A DNA stretch of 64,000 nt from Thereva unica (Eukaryota > Arthropoda > Insecta > Diptera > Therevidae), in contig OX465283.1 of assembly GCA_949987705.1 (NCBI GenBank), forward strand, positions 4,506,207 through 4,570,206. The letters run 5' to 3'. Of the stretch, positions 22,530 through 35,250 are shown in pieces (the stretch's first letter is position 1; every line of letters begins with the position of its first letter). The notes under the pieces were generated by a model, which saw only the letters and a program-made list of their open reading frames with translations, searched no databases and had not been told where the DNA came from. The position numbers were made by a program, and so were the translations under genes.

Positions 22530-23130
22530 CTGAGACGGAGTCATTCCGACCAACCTGCTAGCCCAGGAGAGGCAGTACATCCGTAGAGAGAGGAGTAGCA
22601 CGGAGAAACGCGAAGCGGCGAAGGCTGCCAGACCCAACACCATGGAGGTATGACAAACGCGCTGGAAAGGTGATTCCAGGGGCAGGTGGATAGCTCGTCT
22701 GATCGGCCAACTGAACGCCTGAGTAGAGCGGGAGTTCGGAGAGGAATTTTTAACAGGGCACGGGAAGATGACGGACGCCACGTGCCCCTACGAGAACTCC
22801 GCTTCGGACGACGCCCACTACAAATTCTTCGAATGTATTAGGGTGGAGGTCAAGCGAAGCATGTTGGAGAGAGTTCGGAAGCATGACCCCGACACAATTA
22901 TTGGGATAATGCTCCGAAGCCCCGAGGAATGGTTGAGGGTAGCGCGGTTTGTCCAGGCCATCCTGAATACGAAGAAAACGGAGACGATGATCTGTCTCCA
23001 CGAAGCCCTGGCATTCTCTCGAACATGACCGGACGTAAAGGACGTAAAGGGCCTTGTTGGTGACCCCCGCCCGGAATAAATCCTCGCAGCGGTGCCAGGT
23101 GGGGTAAGCGTCATCGACAGGGGCGGTGGG
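22530..23130 (+). mobile_element. R1-clade non-LTR retrotransposon, ORF2 C-terminus
   Basis: The plus strand reads GVIPTNLLAQERQYIRRE, then RWIARLIGQL, FLTGHGKM and an open frame (22768-23028) with FFECIR, then DTIIGIMLRSPEEWLRVARF. This order (I/L-LA-ER, W...R-LI, FLTGHG, cysteine knuckle, ML-EEW) is the C-terminal signature of R1-type elements. The knuckle CPYC is degraded to CPYE and one stop interrupts the W-R segment. It lies only 140 bp beyond the CecL1 poly(A) signal. Confidence 0.8.
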
Positions 23131-23139
23131 TGGCGGTAA

Positions 23140-24925
23140 GAATCTGACATTACTAACTGAGTGCGGACTTTCATCGGTGTCTCCGGTCTTGGTGGACAGA
23201 CAGACGAACAACTATCGACTAATGTAAGATTCTCACCATACCTCACCAAAAAAAAGGTATGTAAATTATTTTACCACTTCAAATTCACGCTCCTCTACCT
23301 TGATTCTGGGAGCAATGTTCGGTGTAGGCGGGTAGCCTTGTACTTTGTTTTGCTTTCGTTGGTGTTCAGTCCCCGTTTTCATGCCGTCACTTGATCAAAG
23401 TGACCCTAAAGGGGTATATTCAGTAAGGCAAATGAACATTTTCTCGCGGCCTTTTGACGTTATAATAACTTAAAAAGATGATGTTTCAGATGTGCATGGC
23501 TGCGATGTGCATTTTATTGGTGTTGTCCCGTTTGCCTTGGCGGATACTTACCTTTGCGGATCAGTGACCTACCGTCTTTCTTTGTGGAAAGATGACTCTG
23601 ACGAAGCTCACTATTCAATTTATTAGCTCTATGATTTATATTGTGAACACTAAAATTTCCTGCAAATAAGCCGGAAAATGAAAGGTGCTTCTTGTCTTAG
23701 GCTGGGTTAGAGACCCACAGAGCCCAGAAGCCCAGTGCATCGTATGCACCTACTGTAACTCGTTGCGCCTATGGGTTTGATGAAAATCTGAATGTACATC
23801 CAATTTGACCATGTCCAGGGCCTTTACATTGTTTCCCAACCTTATGATCACTTTACGCGTCTTGGGCACTATTCCAGTTGGAGTCACTAAAGCGGCACGA
23901 AGCTTCGCCAAACTGAAATTGATAAAATCATATTTGCGGAACAACATGTTCGTTCACCGATTGTCCAATTTGGCTATCATTTCAATCGAAGACGATTGTC
24001 TGGTCAACGTGACATAGAAGGACTTAGTTGTTTCGCTTCCATGAAGTCGATCTGCGCTCATAAATTTTCGCTGTCTTAATAGCGCATATGAATCGACGAC
24101 TAAACATTACATAGTGTTTATTTTCCATAATTCTGTCGCTGGGACGGATTTTATGAAGGAAATTGTGCGACCGAAGCGAGTGAAAAAATTTGTTGGACTC
24201 TCTGGGGCCTTTCGCTGCATTTTTGCACAGGGCGTCCAATTGTCTGACCGCGGCACTTCGAGCGGTTAACTAACAAAATTCCCATATTTCACGTACAACA
24301 AACCGAGGACTGCCGTTCGCGTTAGCTCGTTCCTGTTGCGCATGGATAATCTTGTAGGATAAATCGAAAGGGCCATTCATTGTACATAGCGAAAATGTTC
24401 GTCCCCATAAAACAAATTCAACAAAACATTTGGTGCAGATTCTGAGGAGCTGAGTTCTTGACCATGTGATCTTTTGGTCAAGTTTAGCCGTCGTAAGGTC
24501 GCTCCCATTAAAAATAGGAAACATTTCTACGGCCGCAATATCCCCCTTAAAAAGCCAAGCGGCCGTGATTCGCCCGCCATAAGGCCATTTTTTATTTTTA
24601 CACGCGAACTCATCCTTTCTGCTACTCTATTTTGTTCAGGTGTGTGTGGTACAACTGTCCTCTGATTTTGTAAGAAGATGAAGGACTTATTATTTCTAGA
24701 CTTTGGTTTTGACATTCCCATCCGTGTTTATACGGTTGCCCTCGGGCCAAACCACACAAGCTCGCACCGCACCTTTGAAGTTACCGACTCGCGGCGGATA
24801 CTACCCACCGCTACAGACTTGCCTGCGTCTTCACAGACGACACTCTTCCAACACGGGACGCCGTCTGTGTCTGTCCGCAAAATCCCGCACCATGTGAAGC
24901 CTGCTTAAGGTGTAACGCGAACTTG
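23140..24925. other. Unassigned; possible old retroelement
   Basis: Overlapping minus-strand frames between 23750 and 24524 (for example 24270-24524 and 24024-24239) are separated by few stops and could be one decayed long frame. I recognise no domain. No host gene can be supported. Confidence 0.35.
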
Positions 24926-24929
24926 TGCG

Positions 24930-25115
24930 GAGAGCTCGAGCGTGAACTCGATATTGTGGATCGAGGAGTTCAAACGCGAGGTCCATCACCTCCTCCTTCG
25001 GCACTCTAGAGACTCCTATTAACCCACCCTGTCATCTATTTCATCTTTCGAACCAAGCTTACTACTAGAGGGGTAGTACAAAGTGTGACTCCTAAGCTTA
25101 GACTTTTACATAAAA
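24930..25115 (+). mobile_element. Jockey-like 3' end, internally deleted
   Basis: It contains the C-terminal GAGGAGTTCAAACGCGAGG phrase and the 3' UTR AAGCTTACTACTAG...CTAAGCTTAG. The hairpin middle (about 45 bp) is deleted. It ends in ACATAAAAAAG. Confidence 0.7.
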
Positions 25116-25119
25116 AAGT

Positions 25120-26400
25120 ATTGAGTCGGTCCTGTAATTGAATGAATTGAGTTTTTTCTGCATTCGTCACGTCACGTCACATCACGTGAAGTTGTTTTCG
25201 TCCAAAATAGATTCCCATAATTTTATAATTCGTGTCAGACGAAAAACTTTGTTAAATTTCTATGTGAAAAAGCCTCCCCTCCATTCTAGTCACACACAGA
25301 CGCAGTTTTTTTGCGAATTTTATTTTAAACACGCCTAATTGTTTCTTCAAATCTTTATAATTCCCCGAGTGATGCCGACAAAGGGAAAAACTTAAGGCAA
25401 CATTTTAAGCACTTCATTCTTTAATCAAAAACATTTCCCCGAGCGCCAAAACTCCGGCCCTGCTGTGTTTTTTCGCTCCTTCGGCCCGTGTGCCCTTAAC
25501 CCTTTTTTATGAGATTGTATAAATTTTATCCAAAAAATACAACACCGAAAAAATTCCTTTTTCTATTCTCAAACAATCTGTTTGCCTTTCCACCTCCTTT
25601 TTCCGGGGGTGGTCGGGGGTGAATCCTTAACACAAAAGCAGATTGCATAAACAATTTGATTTGCTAATAACCCTCCAGTGACCTTCTATGAATGTCTAGA
25701 AAGAATGTCCTCGAGCGAAATGTTTTTTCCCATTAACTTCACCTTTTTCCTTATCCCCACTTAATGACCGTAGACTCGGGATTCCCTTTTTGTGCAACCC
25801 TTCCCAGGGCCCGTAAATTTCTGCTACAATACTGTGAAATGTAACTTTCGAACCGGCCAGTGCCCATGGAGGGAAAAGGTTACCGCTATTGTTTTTTTCG
25901 GACAATGTAAATAGTGTTAAGGTGGATCCGGTCTATTTTTCCGGAAAAATTATAACGGAAGGTCAAGAAAGTAAGAAAATTCCCGGAGAAAAAAAAAGCC
26001 CGGAGAAAGTAACGCTGGCGAAAGGAGGGCGCCTTTGTTGGGGGATCAAGCGGACCTTTTCTCTAATGATAATTTTAATTTATTGAGTGCTTATTAATAA
26101 TGAAAGGACCGCGATGATGACAAGCCGGGAAGCCAGCGAAAAGGACACTCTGACTCCACACTGTCCGATCAATTAAGTCGAAAAGTTGGGGGCGCGCAGT
26201 GTCTTATAAATATTTAAGTTGCGTAAGGGAAGGTGTTGCCAGGGGTTGGGCAAAGGGCAGGACCCATTTTTTTGTGATTAAAAAAAAGTTTAAGGTATTT
26301 GACTGCTTTTGTGTGATAATTGCTCTTAGGTGTTTTCGGAATTTTTCGAATAAATATAATTTTGATTCATTTTAAGTAATTTTCAAAAAAAAAGAAACTC
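25120..26400. other. No gene recognised
   Basis: A/T-rich non-coding sequence. Frames of 65-69 codons near 25696-26086 have no recognisable domain. Confidence 0.4.
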
Positions 26401-26800
26401 CTCCGTAAGGATACAGACGGTAAAGAAACTTTGGTTGTTATTAAATTGTTTTGATGGCAAAATCTGGCCCCGTATGCGAGGAAGGACGATTCCGGGGACT
26501 CTACAATGACGAGATCTACGAGGGCTATCGCGACATGAAGAAAATGAAGCCCGGTAGGCCACGGTATCTAGCTCGTATGAGTGAAGATGAGCCTGCTCGG
26601 AAAGTTCTCTGCGGCAAGACCTATGTGGTGCGACAGCGAGGGAGACCCAACCTCCGCTGGAAGGATGGCCTAGACCAGGACGCTCAGAGCTTAGGGATGC
26701 CAAACTGGATGACATCGGCTCAGAATCGGGACCGGTGGGGAGAACAGTTGCGAGAGGCCAGGACCAAATTCTGGTTGTCGAGCTGTTAAAGAAGAAGAAG
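26400..26800 (+). mobile_element. RTE-like non-LTR ORF2 C-terminal tail with GAA tail
   Basis: An open frame (26451-26789) ends in the sequence RQRGRPNLRWKDGLDQDA, then LGMPNW, AQNRDRWGEQLREAR and a stop. The stop is followed at once by GAAGAAGAAG. A short 3' UTR with a simple-repeat tail is typical of the RTE clade. The fragment is intact over 112 codons but has no RT domain. A diverged copy lies at 48840-48990. Confidence 0.78.
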
Positions 26801-26984
26801 AAAATGGCAAAAGCTTCAAACAAATCTGCAGGTATTGAAGTGGCGTGCAGATGAATCCCTGTTATAAAAATTTTTGTTTGGATTTTTGCTGCATTCTTGA
26901 GCTTTATGGCATTTCTTTTTTGTCTCCCATTTTTTCCCTATGTGAAACCCAAAGATCATCTGGTACAAGGATACACTTTAGTGC

Positions 26985-28500
26985 ACAACCTCTCCACCAC
27001 TGGAGGTAGGTAGCTAATTGATGGGTTGCCTACAGTGCGCCCGGACGCCCAATTGGCACTAGGTTCGTTGTTTTGTTTCCGCAACTCTTGTACTTTGTAG
27101 TTGTTTTGTCGGGTGTTACGAATGTCTAAAGCCATCCTGTGGAATTTTGAAAGCCTAACATTGATCTGATCTCCAGTTTCTTTTAGGTTTTCCAATAAGT
27201 AACTGCCTAGTGTGCGCTGCCTTAGCTAAAGCCGAACATTTACACAGAAAGTGAAGAAGTGTTTCTTCCGGATTCCCTCAGTCTGTCGTGACGATTACCG
27301 CAATTCTGGCAATATCTCGTCGGGGTTTGTTCAATACGCCCGTTGCTTTGCTTTGCTATAAGTCGGTCAAGTCGCGAGATAGTGCAGGTCTCCAGTGCCC
27401 TCGACTTTAGGCGGGCTAGCAGCAGATGGTAGTCAAAAATGTTATTTTTGATTCCGCCTATTAGGCTACCGACCATTTTGGTTTTCGAGTCCCGAAAGAG
27501 ACCCCCGCTTGGCCAGGTAGTCGGCGTTTTCGTTCCTACCTATGTTCCTTTGACTGGGAGCCGAGATGAGAGTCACGTTGTGCTCTCTACCTAGCCTATC
27601 TACCTCAGCTCTACATCACTCAACTTACTCCGAACGCATTATTACTGAATCCAGAGCTTTTGTGGCTAATACTACATATATCCTTGTGTAAGTTCTAAGT
27701 TCATTATCTGGCACACCTTCAGGATCGCTAGCACTTCACCTTGAAAGACACTAGCGTTCACTGTAGGTGCCAGGCCAGTGATCTCTAGATAAAGCCCTGC
27801 TCCGAAACCCTCTGACGTGTTGGAGCCGTCGGGGAATATGCGTACATCGAAATTTCGCAGGACGTCTCCGTTTCTCTTCTTGAGAGAATTTCGACGAAGA
27901 AGTCCTTCCTAAAGATCAGTCTAGGCAAAGGTAGTCTGTGGTTGCTGCGATCATATCCTCGGGTAACAGATTCAAGATATTGCTATGGCCGTTAGGTTTT
28001 GAGGTCCAGGCCCCGGATTCCCTCAGTCTGTCTGTGCATTGGCATCGCACCCTACGAACAGGTTGGCTCCATTCGATTTTAGCGCTATTATCTTCTGAAC
28101 TCCCTTGCAGATGCTGGCAGGTCATGAGCCATATAGGCTGAGGCTAAAAGGACCCTTCCAAAACTCCACTCCAACTACTGTTAGTTCCGTTGAACTGAAG
28201 CTCGGGCAAACGAAGGCGTTAAGGTTCATTTTTACGAAAATACAGGATCTTCGCTTGCTTCGAGGCAAACGGTGGTAAAAGGTGTTGTATTGCCTGTCCG
28301 AGATCCCTTTTATACTCCGTCCTGTTCCCAGGGCTCTTGTCTTAAGGCGAGGTTGAAGGTTTTTATGGCTATTTTGGTAGGTTGCAGGTTGTTCTGAACG
28401 ATCTCAAGCATTTCCCGCATTCCCCTGAGCACACCTTCAGCATCCTCCTCCAAACCCGGACACTCCATTAGTTCATCCACAATCAAAGATTCCTGCTCTG
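26985..28500 (-). mobile_element. RNase H-bearing non-LTR retrotransposon, minus strand
   Basis: Reading the minus strand: an upstream segment (28500-28190) with LRGMREMLEIVQNNLQP, of unknown role; RNase H starting near 27840 (RIFPDGSNTSEGFGAGLYLE, where the usual TDGS is PDGS; then VFQGEVLAILK); its end near 27600-27500 (SAPSQRNIGRNENADYLAK); and a cysteine knuckle near 27320-27230 (CQNCGN, then LLHFLCKC in another frame). The 3' region ends near 26985. Stops and frameshifts make it inactive. Confidence 0.75.
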
Positions 28501-28509
28501 GGGCTATTA

Positions 28510-29390
28510 AAAATATTCAGTTGGATTTGTTCTTGCGTTTGGTCATCACACTTCGTTGCATTGCAGATGTAAGTGGCATTCACCTAGGAAGTCCCCTGAG
28601 GCGTGGCAATCTGATCTGATTACCCTGAACCTTCTGACCACCTCCGAGGAGTCACAGCTAGGTATTGCTCCTCCCTTGCCTGAGAGGATAGGTCCAAAAC
28701 CATCCCCGATTGTTTGGCGTCCACCTCCACCCAGGTTTCGGGGCTAATGCGTCCTCCCAAATCCCTCTCGCCCATCAAAGCTACTTACAGGTGATCTCTG
28801 ACCTTCTGGTACTCGCTGGTCTTTTAGAATCTCCCACGGTCTTCCCTTTAGGGAGGTCTTTTCTGTACCTCCTGCGACTCGGATGGTGGGCTTGATATGC
28901 TACCAGCCGTTTGTACCGCCGTTCTCATTCATAGCTTGTCAAGAATGATAAGGGCTCTTCGGTAGCGACCCTGCATGCGAATACCATCTGACCAGTGTTT
29001 CTCCTAGATTACCGTCTCTAGGCTAGAGGCGAATATCTTTCCTCTGATGATTGGTTCAGGATGGTATTTGTACAGGTGCACTATGGCTGGTATTAGCTGC
29101 ACAACTGCCGATTTCTTCCACAATAGAGGTAAGCAAATTTTTAATATTTGTTTATTTTTGTCTTCCATAAAGATCCCATGAGTGAATGTGGAAGTGATTC
29201 CATCCTGCCAAAGCCGTTTACCAGGATAAGACACTTATACTCTTCGACATTTCACATTATTCATCACAATGTAAACTTTAGGAAAATTTAGTGTTCACAA
29301 GGTGAATTGCAGGAAATTTTAGTGGTAATCTTATACCCCCAACACTAGGTTAGACTACTCGGTTCATTCTCTCCACTTGAAGTTCTCTTC
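28510..29390. other. Unassigned, possibly upstream part of the same retrotransposon
   Basis: A 76-codon minus-strand frame at 29004-29234 and two plus-strand frames carry no known motif. Base composition resembles the neighbouring retrotransposon. Confidence 0.3.
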
Positions 29391-29394
29391 AATC

Positions 29395-29500
29395 CAATTG
29401 CAATCTTTCGCAGTCAACATTTCCGAGCTCCTGCAACGTGCAAGAGTTCAAATGCAGAGTTCATCGCTATCACCTTGAATATCGTTTTGACACCTAAAAA
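29395..29500 (+). mobile_element. Jockey-like ORF2 C-terminal scrap
   Basis: It contains GTGCAAGAGTTCAAATGCAG, matching the CAAGAGTTCAAATGCAGGGTTC phrase at 20295-20320. No 3' UTR hairpin follows. Confidence 0.55.
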
Positions 29501-29539
29501 CTCCAAACCTATTTTATCTCCCGAATTAATCTGATTGGC

Positions 29540-29960
29540 CCTGATAGCCTAGAGGTTAAGGCGCTCGAGTACCATCTTAGAGGTCTCTGGTTCGAATCCG
29601 CTTTGGCATGGTTCTTTGTTTTTCCATTTCTCTTATTTAGAGAGGTTAGGTGAATGGCTGCCTACAGTGCCGCCGAAGTCCCAGTTAGCTGTTTGGCGTG
29701 TCGTTGATGCCACGAACGAGTGTGAATGTTTCAAGTTATCCTGTGGAGTTTCAGTGCCACGACTCCTAGATATATTTTAAACTTTTCAAAGAGGAAAGCG
29801 GCGTCGTTTGGGGAGTGATGTGAAACCTGAGGGCGCATTCTCGGATATGTCGCCTTCCACCTCTCATTGACAATTACCTACTGCGACTGTCAAGTAGTGA
29901 CGCTGTTAACTCCGAATTGGCAATCCTCAGCCCAAAGGAGGAGAATGAATTCAGTAGGTG
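29540..29960 (+). mobile_element. tRNA-headed SINE-like element
   Basis: RNA polymerase III boxes are present: A box TAGCCTAGAGG (29545-29555) and B box GGTTCGAATCC (29589-29599), 44 bp apart start to start. The tRNA-like part does not fold into a full cloverleaf with a paired acceptor stem. Downstream, GCCTACAGTGC and ATCCTGTGGA phrases resemble sequence at the 3' end of the retrotransposon at 26985-28500, which could supply the reverse transcriptase. That link is inference. Confidence 0.5.
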
Positions 29961-29964
29961 AGAG

Positions 29965-30950
29965 GAAGCACACCCCTCGTTTTCCTAATAGATGACTGCA
30001 TGTTGAAGGAATGAAGGATTTCTATAAAAGGAATCGCTTTTTACAGAAGTCGTTCAGCCCTTGTAGCAAAAATTAAAAGCATCCAATGTTTTGTTGCATG
30101 CATTGTTTGATAAAACAATGCCTTATTGATTTTCCTTACACCAACAACAAATTCCCATTTTAAAACTCACAAACTCTTCGTCTTCTTTCTTTAACAACAA
30201 ATCACATGTCCGCACAATATGTCTCCCTTTACTCGAGAACTCGCAAGCAAAACTTATATGGAAAACGAAATGCTTTATTTTGCTGGCGCTCGCGTGTGTG
30301 TGTGTGGAGACATTTTAAACAAATTGAATTTTCGGGAAACTTTCACATCAACAATTGCGGAAAGGTTCATCTATCAAACTATATTGAAACAATTTCCAGC
30401 TCTCGGGATTTTGATTAAAGTCGCGTCAAACAACGCCATCTACACGATATATTGATAGGAAAAAACCGCACAATAGCCGAAAGGATAAAGTTCATGTCAG
30501 TGGCAAGTGTGAAATGTGCTTTAGAATCTCGCCGCCCCCCCCCCCTCCCCGGTTTTAACATACACCTAGTGAGTGTTGTGAGTAGTGTGTAGCTCCCATG
30601 AAATTCCGCAATGCAGACAATAACAAGCTCCGAAACATGACAGCCAACATGACATTATTGCCTTGTGGTTTTACATGAATAGACTGCACACACGCTCGCA
30701 CACACACACACACACACACACATACTGCAACTTCTCGTCTAAAGAGTGATGCACAAAGTTTCATGGCATGCAATTAACAATTCTATGCGTTGTAATAACA
30801 CGAATTTGTTTCCAATTAAATTAGAAATTCGCAAATTTAATTTGTTTCGTACTTATTGAGAATTTCTTGGAGAAAGTTTTTGGTTGCATCGAGATTGTTT
30901 TGCATGCGTTCAACAGTGGGACCAAACGGAAAATGTTTTTAATAACTTTT
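29965..30950. other. No gene recognised; CA microsatellite
   Basis: Non-coding. A CA repeat lies near 30698-30722 and a C-run near 30534-30548. Frames at 30206-30455 lack domains. Confidence 0.45.
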
Positions 30951-30954
30951 TTTG

Positions 30955-31012
30955 TGTGGCCGATCTAAGCTTAGGAGGCGACCTTTTTGGTACCAGTACG
31001 TCATGACCTTGG
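30955..31012 (-). mobile_element. Jockey-like 3' UTR fragment
   Basis: CTAAGCTTAGGAGGCGACC and a diverged GTACCAGTACGTCATGACC match the outer part of the family 3' hairpin. Confidence 0.55.
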
Positions 31013-31351
31013 GAGTGATGTTTGGCTAAACTAATAGGCTAAAAAGCTTCTGCCAGCAACGCAACATTTGAGAGGATGCTGCCTAATATAGGACAATCCA
31101 GCCCAAGCCCAACTACTAACCTACTAAGTCACAGTGCCTGTCCAAAGTGACCCGCTACCTAGTGGTCGCTAGTCAAGCCAACAACCGATCTGACATCGTT
31201 TCTATTGCTATCCAACAATTCGTTGACCTCTAGCTTTCGGTATGTCTTCTCTTCAGCAAATGGTTGGGTTGGTACCCAAACAAGGCTCCGGAGCCACCTA
31301 TTTCACGATATTGGGCAAAAGAGCTTTTAGTTTGTGTGTTGAGCTGAAGCT

Positions 31352-31600
31352 TTGGGATTTGTGTCTTGGGTTGAAGGAGTGCACCACCTGTGTGGAACTA
31401 GTTGAAGCTTTACTAAGATGGATTAATGCGTCTTGAATGGGCTTTCATGCTGAGGGAAGCCTTGGGTGAGATTTGTGGAGGGATTTGATCCAGGCTGCAA
31501 TTCTTAGCACTGATCATCCCAGCAAAGTTTCAACTAGTTTCACATAAGATGGCGCAATTCTTCCAACCCAAGGCACAAACCGAGTCCAACACACAAATCA
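31352..31600. repeat. Imperfect inverted repeat
   Basis: GATTTGTGTCTTGGGTTG near 31355-31372 is mirrored by CCAACCCAAGGCACAAACC near 31563-31581. AACTAGTTGAAGC and CAACTAGTTTCAC lie inside. It may be a small foldback element. Confidence 0.5.
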
Positions 31601-31719
31601 AAACCTCGACAAAACCGGCGCGCTATTGCTATACTACTTCTCTTACCGACCCGAGCCGACATTAAAAATTCCAAAGGATCTGGTTTCGGACGACTAGCTG
31701 GAAATAAAAACTAGAGAAG

Positions 31720-32640
31720 GTTGTTCAAATATTGCGATGTAGTTTGATGGCATCATCGCTTGCTCTTCTAAAATGTTGACTATTAGGTCGTTCTTGCCTC
31801 AGCGTAGCGTTTATGGTCTTTATCTCAAGGTGGAGTCGTACCAAATTGAGGAGAGCTTCTAGCGCTTCTGTCGGAATGCGAATGTCGCCAGTTATGGAAA
31901 GGCAGGCCATACTATGAATTTTGCTTTATTTAGTTTTGCCATTCTGTGCCCACACTAAAGTACAGTAAGTTACCTGGATCCTCAACCTCTGCTTCAGACG
32001 TATAGGGATCTGCGTGTCCTACACATCAGAATGTCCATGCGATGGTTTAAGCTGAACTTGCTATCTAGCGTCACTGCTAAGTTTAGTGGGGTTGATGTGA
32101 AAAGCCTATACTCGTAGCTCTGCTCGCGAGGTTGGGCTCTGCCATTCTCGGCAATATTCGTTTCCAGGTATATGGGACCATAATCAATTGGCATATAGGC
32201 ACTCCAGCTGAAAATCAAATCAAATGCCTGCTGCACCCGTTAACGTTTCACCCGTTAACAAGATGACAACATCGTCAGCGTAACCTTGGGTAGAAAAGTT
32301 TTAGCCATTTAGTAGCTCTAGGAGTTCATCTACAACAAGACAACACAGAAGTGGAGATAATACGCGAACATCCTTTTGTTTAGGATGAGGGACCAGTAGT
32401 ATGCGAGTTCCCAACATAGAGTCGCACATAGACGACGTATAATTCCCGTTTAGCATTTTGAAGGGGTGTAGATAGGGCCCTATGAGGCCAGCCACACTGT
32501 ATCATGTGGACCCTATAAGGCCCACAAGGGGCATCTAACGCCCAGCCCCATCTTGAGTGGAAAATAAAGTCTAAAAAACTGGAGAATTTCGGCATGGATA
32601 TGGGAGCAATAATAGCGCTTTTTATATTTTTAAATACGAG
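31720..32640 (-). mobile_element. RNase H-type non-LTR retrotransposon, RT domain
   Basis: On the minus strand: a segment VRVLSPLLCCLVVDELLELL (32350-32300 region), then GYADDVVILL at about 32290-32262 (the catalytic YADD box intact), VTLDSKFSLNHRM near 32080-32040 and ACLSITGDIRIPTEALEALL near 31910-31850. The order is correct for an RT domain and its C-terminal thumb. Stops separate the blocks. No RNase H is seen downstream. Confidence 0.78.
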
Positions 32641-32649
32641 TGTGGCTTT

Positions 32650-35250
32650 TCCAGGAGGTCCCCCAACTGGGTACTAATCACGACCAATGCTACTTGACCT
32701 CCGCAATCGAACGAATCAACAACAAAAACTAAAGCTTTGAATGAGTAAAACTAAAGCTTAAGCTTAAAGCTTTTTAAAAAGCTTTCCGAATATATAAGGC
32801 AGATGACGAGATCGTCCCATTTCATTTGTGATGAGCCTTAAAGCCGATTGGGCATACTGTCAGTCTCAGATTTTGGTTTGTGTGGTGCTGATGAGCAATC
32901 TAATGAGAAAGTCCTCTTACAGCATGCCTCCTATTTTCCACATAGGGTTCACATATGGAACCTACGGGGACTTCTCTCTTTCAGTATGATCCTCATGGGG
33001 ATCCACACTATGTGAGGCATGTTAGTCAGGTTAGAGCCTACCTGAGTCTAAGGCTCCCTCGAGGAATGCTTCCAGCGCAACTATTTGTATGTATTTCGCA
33101 TCTGCATCATCCCGGCCAGTGCTCTCTAGAACAAATTTTTCTTTGAACAAGTCCAGGAACCACCCCTAAACAGATTAACCACTTAGTTCAAAAACACCCT
33201 GTATACATTGCAGTAAGAACTGTAATCTTTTGAAGAGGAAGGAAGTAAAACATAACGGACTTAACCCCCCAAAACAGCAAAAAATTTGGGGCAAATAAAT
33301 AAAAACTTCCTTAAAACGTAGCAAATCTGCCGCCTAAATTACATTACATTGATACAGAAATAACTTGAATAAAATCCAATAAAAATCAAAATTTCATTCG
33401 CAAAATTTATATGCATGCCTCCGAATAGAGCGAAGTACCCTACTTATCCGAATCCTTTCATATCGGAAGGAATCTCCTAATCAAATATTTGCAATAAAAC
33501 AACAATTCCATAAGGAAACTCGTAACGACATATGGCAGAAAAAGGACCAAAGAGCACTCTAGGTTCCAGAGCCGAAAGGACCAGCCGGAGACGGCAACAA
33601 AAGCATTTCTCTCAAGGAATAAAGGACTCGCTTCCTCTTCTTCTTGTTTTTTATTTATCCTTCTTTTTTTGGTTAACAATCTAATTCCTGTCAACTCCTT
33701 TTTATTCCTTGGATACATGTTGAAACAATTTTTTCTTAACTTTAAGATAAGAGGGAGCGTGTGCGGGTGTGGGTGTGTTAGTGCGGCCTTCGCAGCCCCG
33801 TAGAGCGACTTTTTTCTCGGTACTGTCGAATTTGATAAACGAGATTTTATCGGCTATACAAAGGCAATAAACTGTATAACGTCCTTATGGTTTCTCCACT
33901 CATGCCGGGTCCATTATAAACATCTGCAGTTTCTACCCCTTGAGAAGGGAGAAAGTCGTTTAGTGAAGTTTTCATCTTTTTTCGCCCTGGTTTTTTCGGG
34001 GGTGGGGGAGTTTTCAGTTTCGGGGCATACGTTTAGGCGGTGAATTATTGTATTTGTATGTAGTGCTGCTGATAAGGCGTTTTCGAGCGGGATTAGGTGG
34101 ATTGCTCGATATTAAAATATAAAAGTCAGCTTGGATAATGTAATACGGAGTCTTTTTGGCTCGGTCATAATATTTGGAGTGGTCCTTCCACATGAACAAA
34201 GTGGACTTCGGCCATAAATTCTCGGGTTAAGGGGATTAAGATCACAAACTCTGGGAATGTTGAGCGTGTCAGGGAGTTCCACACAAGATTGTTAACAAAT
34301 GCAATGTGGTATTTACATAACTGTTTCAGGCCGTTCAGAATTCATGAAGTTATGCAAAGGAAAGAATACTTCTAGCCAGAGGCTACTTCCCTTCGTAAAA
34401 CCAGCAAAAATTCTATGGCAGCATTCCACGATTAAGAAATTAACCTCTGGCTATAGGTGTTAAGCGAAATGGGTATTTTCAAATATTTCTAAAGTTCTAA
34501 TATTGCAAATGGTCATTGTTTTGGTTTATTTTCTTGTCTGAATGAATTCGGAATAGGAGGTATTTTCGGCAGCGGTAGTGGTTATTTTTCAAACAATTGT
34601 TTTACTTAATTTCAGAAACCGCGCCTCGACAAAATTGATTACGGAAATTATCAGCAAGACCAGATTTCCAAAGTTTACAATTCCCTTCCATTTGTTAGAT
34701 CTGACATCCAGTGTAAAGAACCACGATTCGTTACTAATAATTCCTCTCCCAACAAAGCTTAAGGAAAATAAATATTCACCCAGCAGGCTATGTGATTCTG
34801 CTTTGAAAGCTTCACTTCGAAGCTTTAAAGCTTTGACGAGCTTTCTAGCTATAAAATAAACCGCTTTACCAGGCCAAAATTAGTCTTTCACCAGGCTCGT
34901 TCCGGAGAGGTCACCTTCTTCGGTTCTATAGCGTGTCGAGGTGTATGATCCGACACGGTAAAAACACACACAGAATGACCTGTCGACCGGTTTTAAAGTA
35001 AAAAGATTAATTTATGATCAATTTTTAATTGTATTTAAATGGCACTTTGTTTGAATTATAATAATGATAATAATATGCCGTGAAGGAATGCAACCGACAA
35101 TCGAACCGTATCCGTATCACTTGTTGAGGAGACTGACTTCCACGAGACTCATCTGGATTACCGTCTTATACGCATTCATTGATCTGCCTTTTCCATTCCG
35201 TACCGGATATATGTGATGTCATTTCGTATATTGCATCTTGGCGGATTTAT
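32650..35250. other. No gene recognised
   Basis: A/T-rich unassigned DNA. Open frames are at most 93 codons (34578-34859) without domain signatures. Confidence 0.4.

Noticed and set aside
26383..26823. 146-codon minus-strand frame
   Set aside because: It is the antisense shadow of the RTE-like tail encoded on the plus strand.
29545..29612. A second tRNA gene
   Set aside because: Pol III boxes are present, but there is no convincing acceptor or anticodon stem.
30698..30722. CRISPR-like or regulatory repeat
   Set aside because: Simple CA microsatellite.
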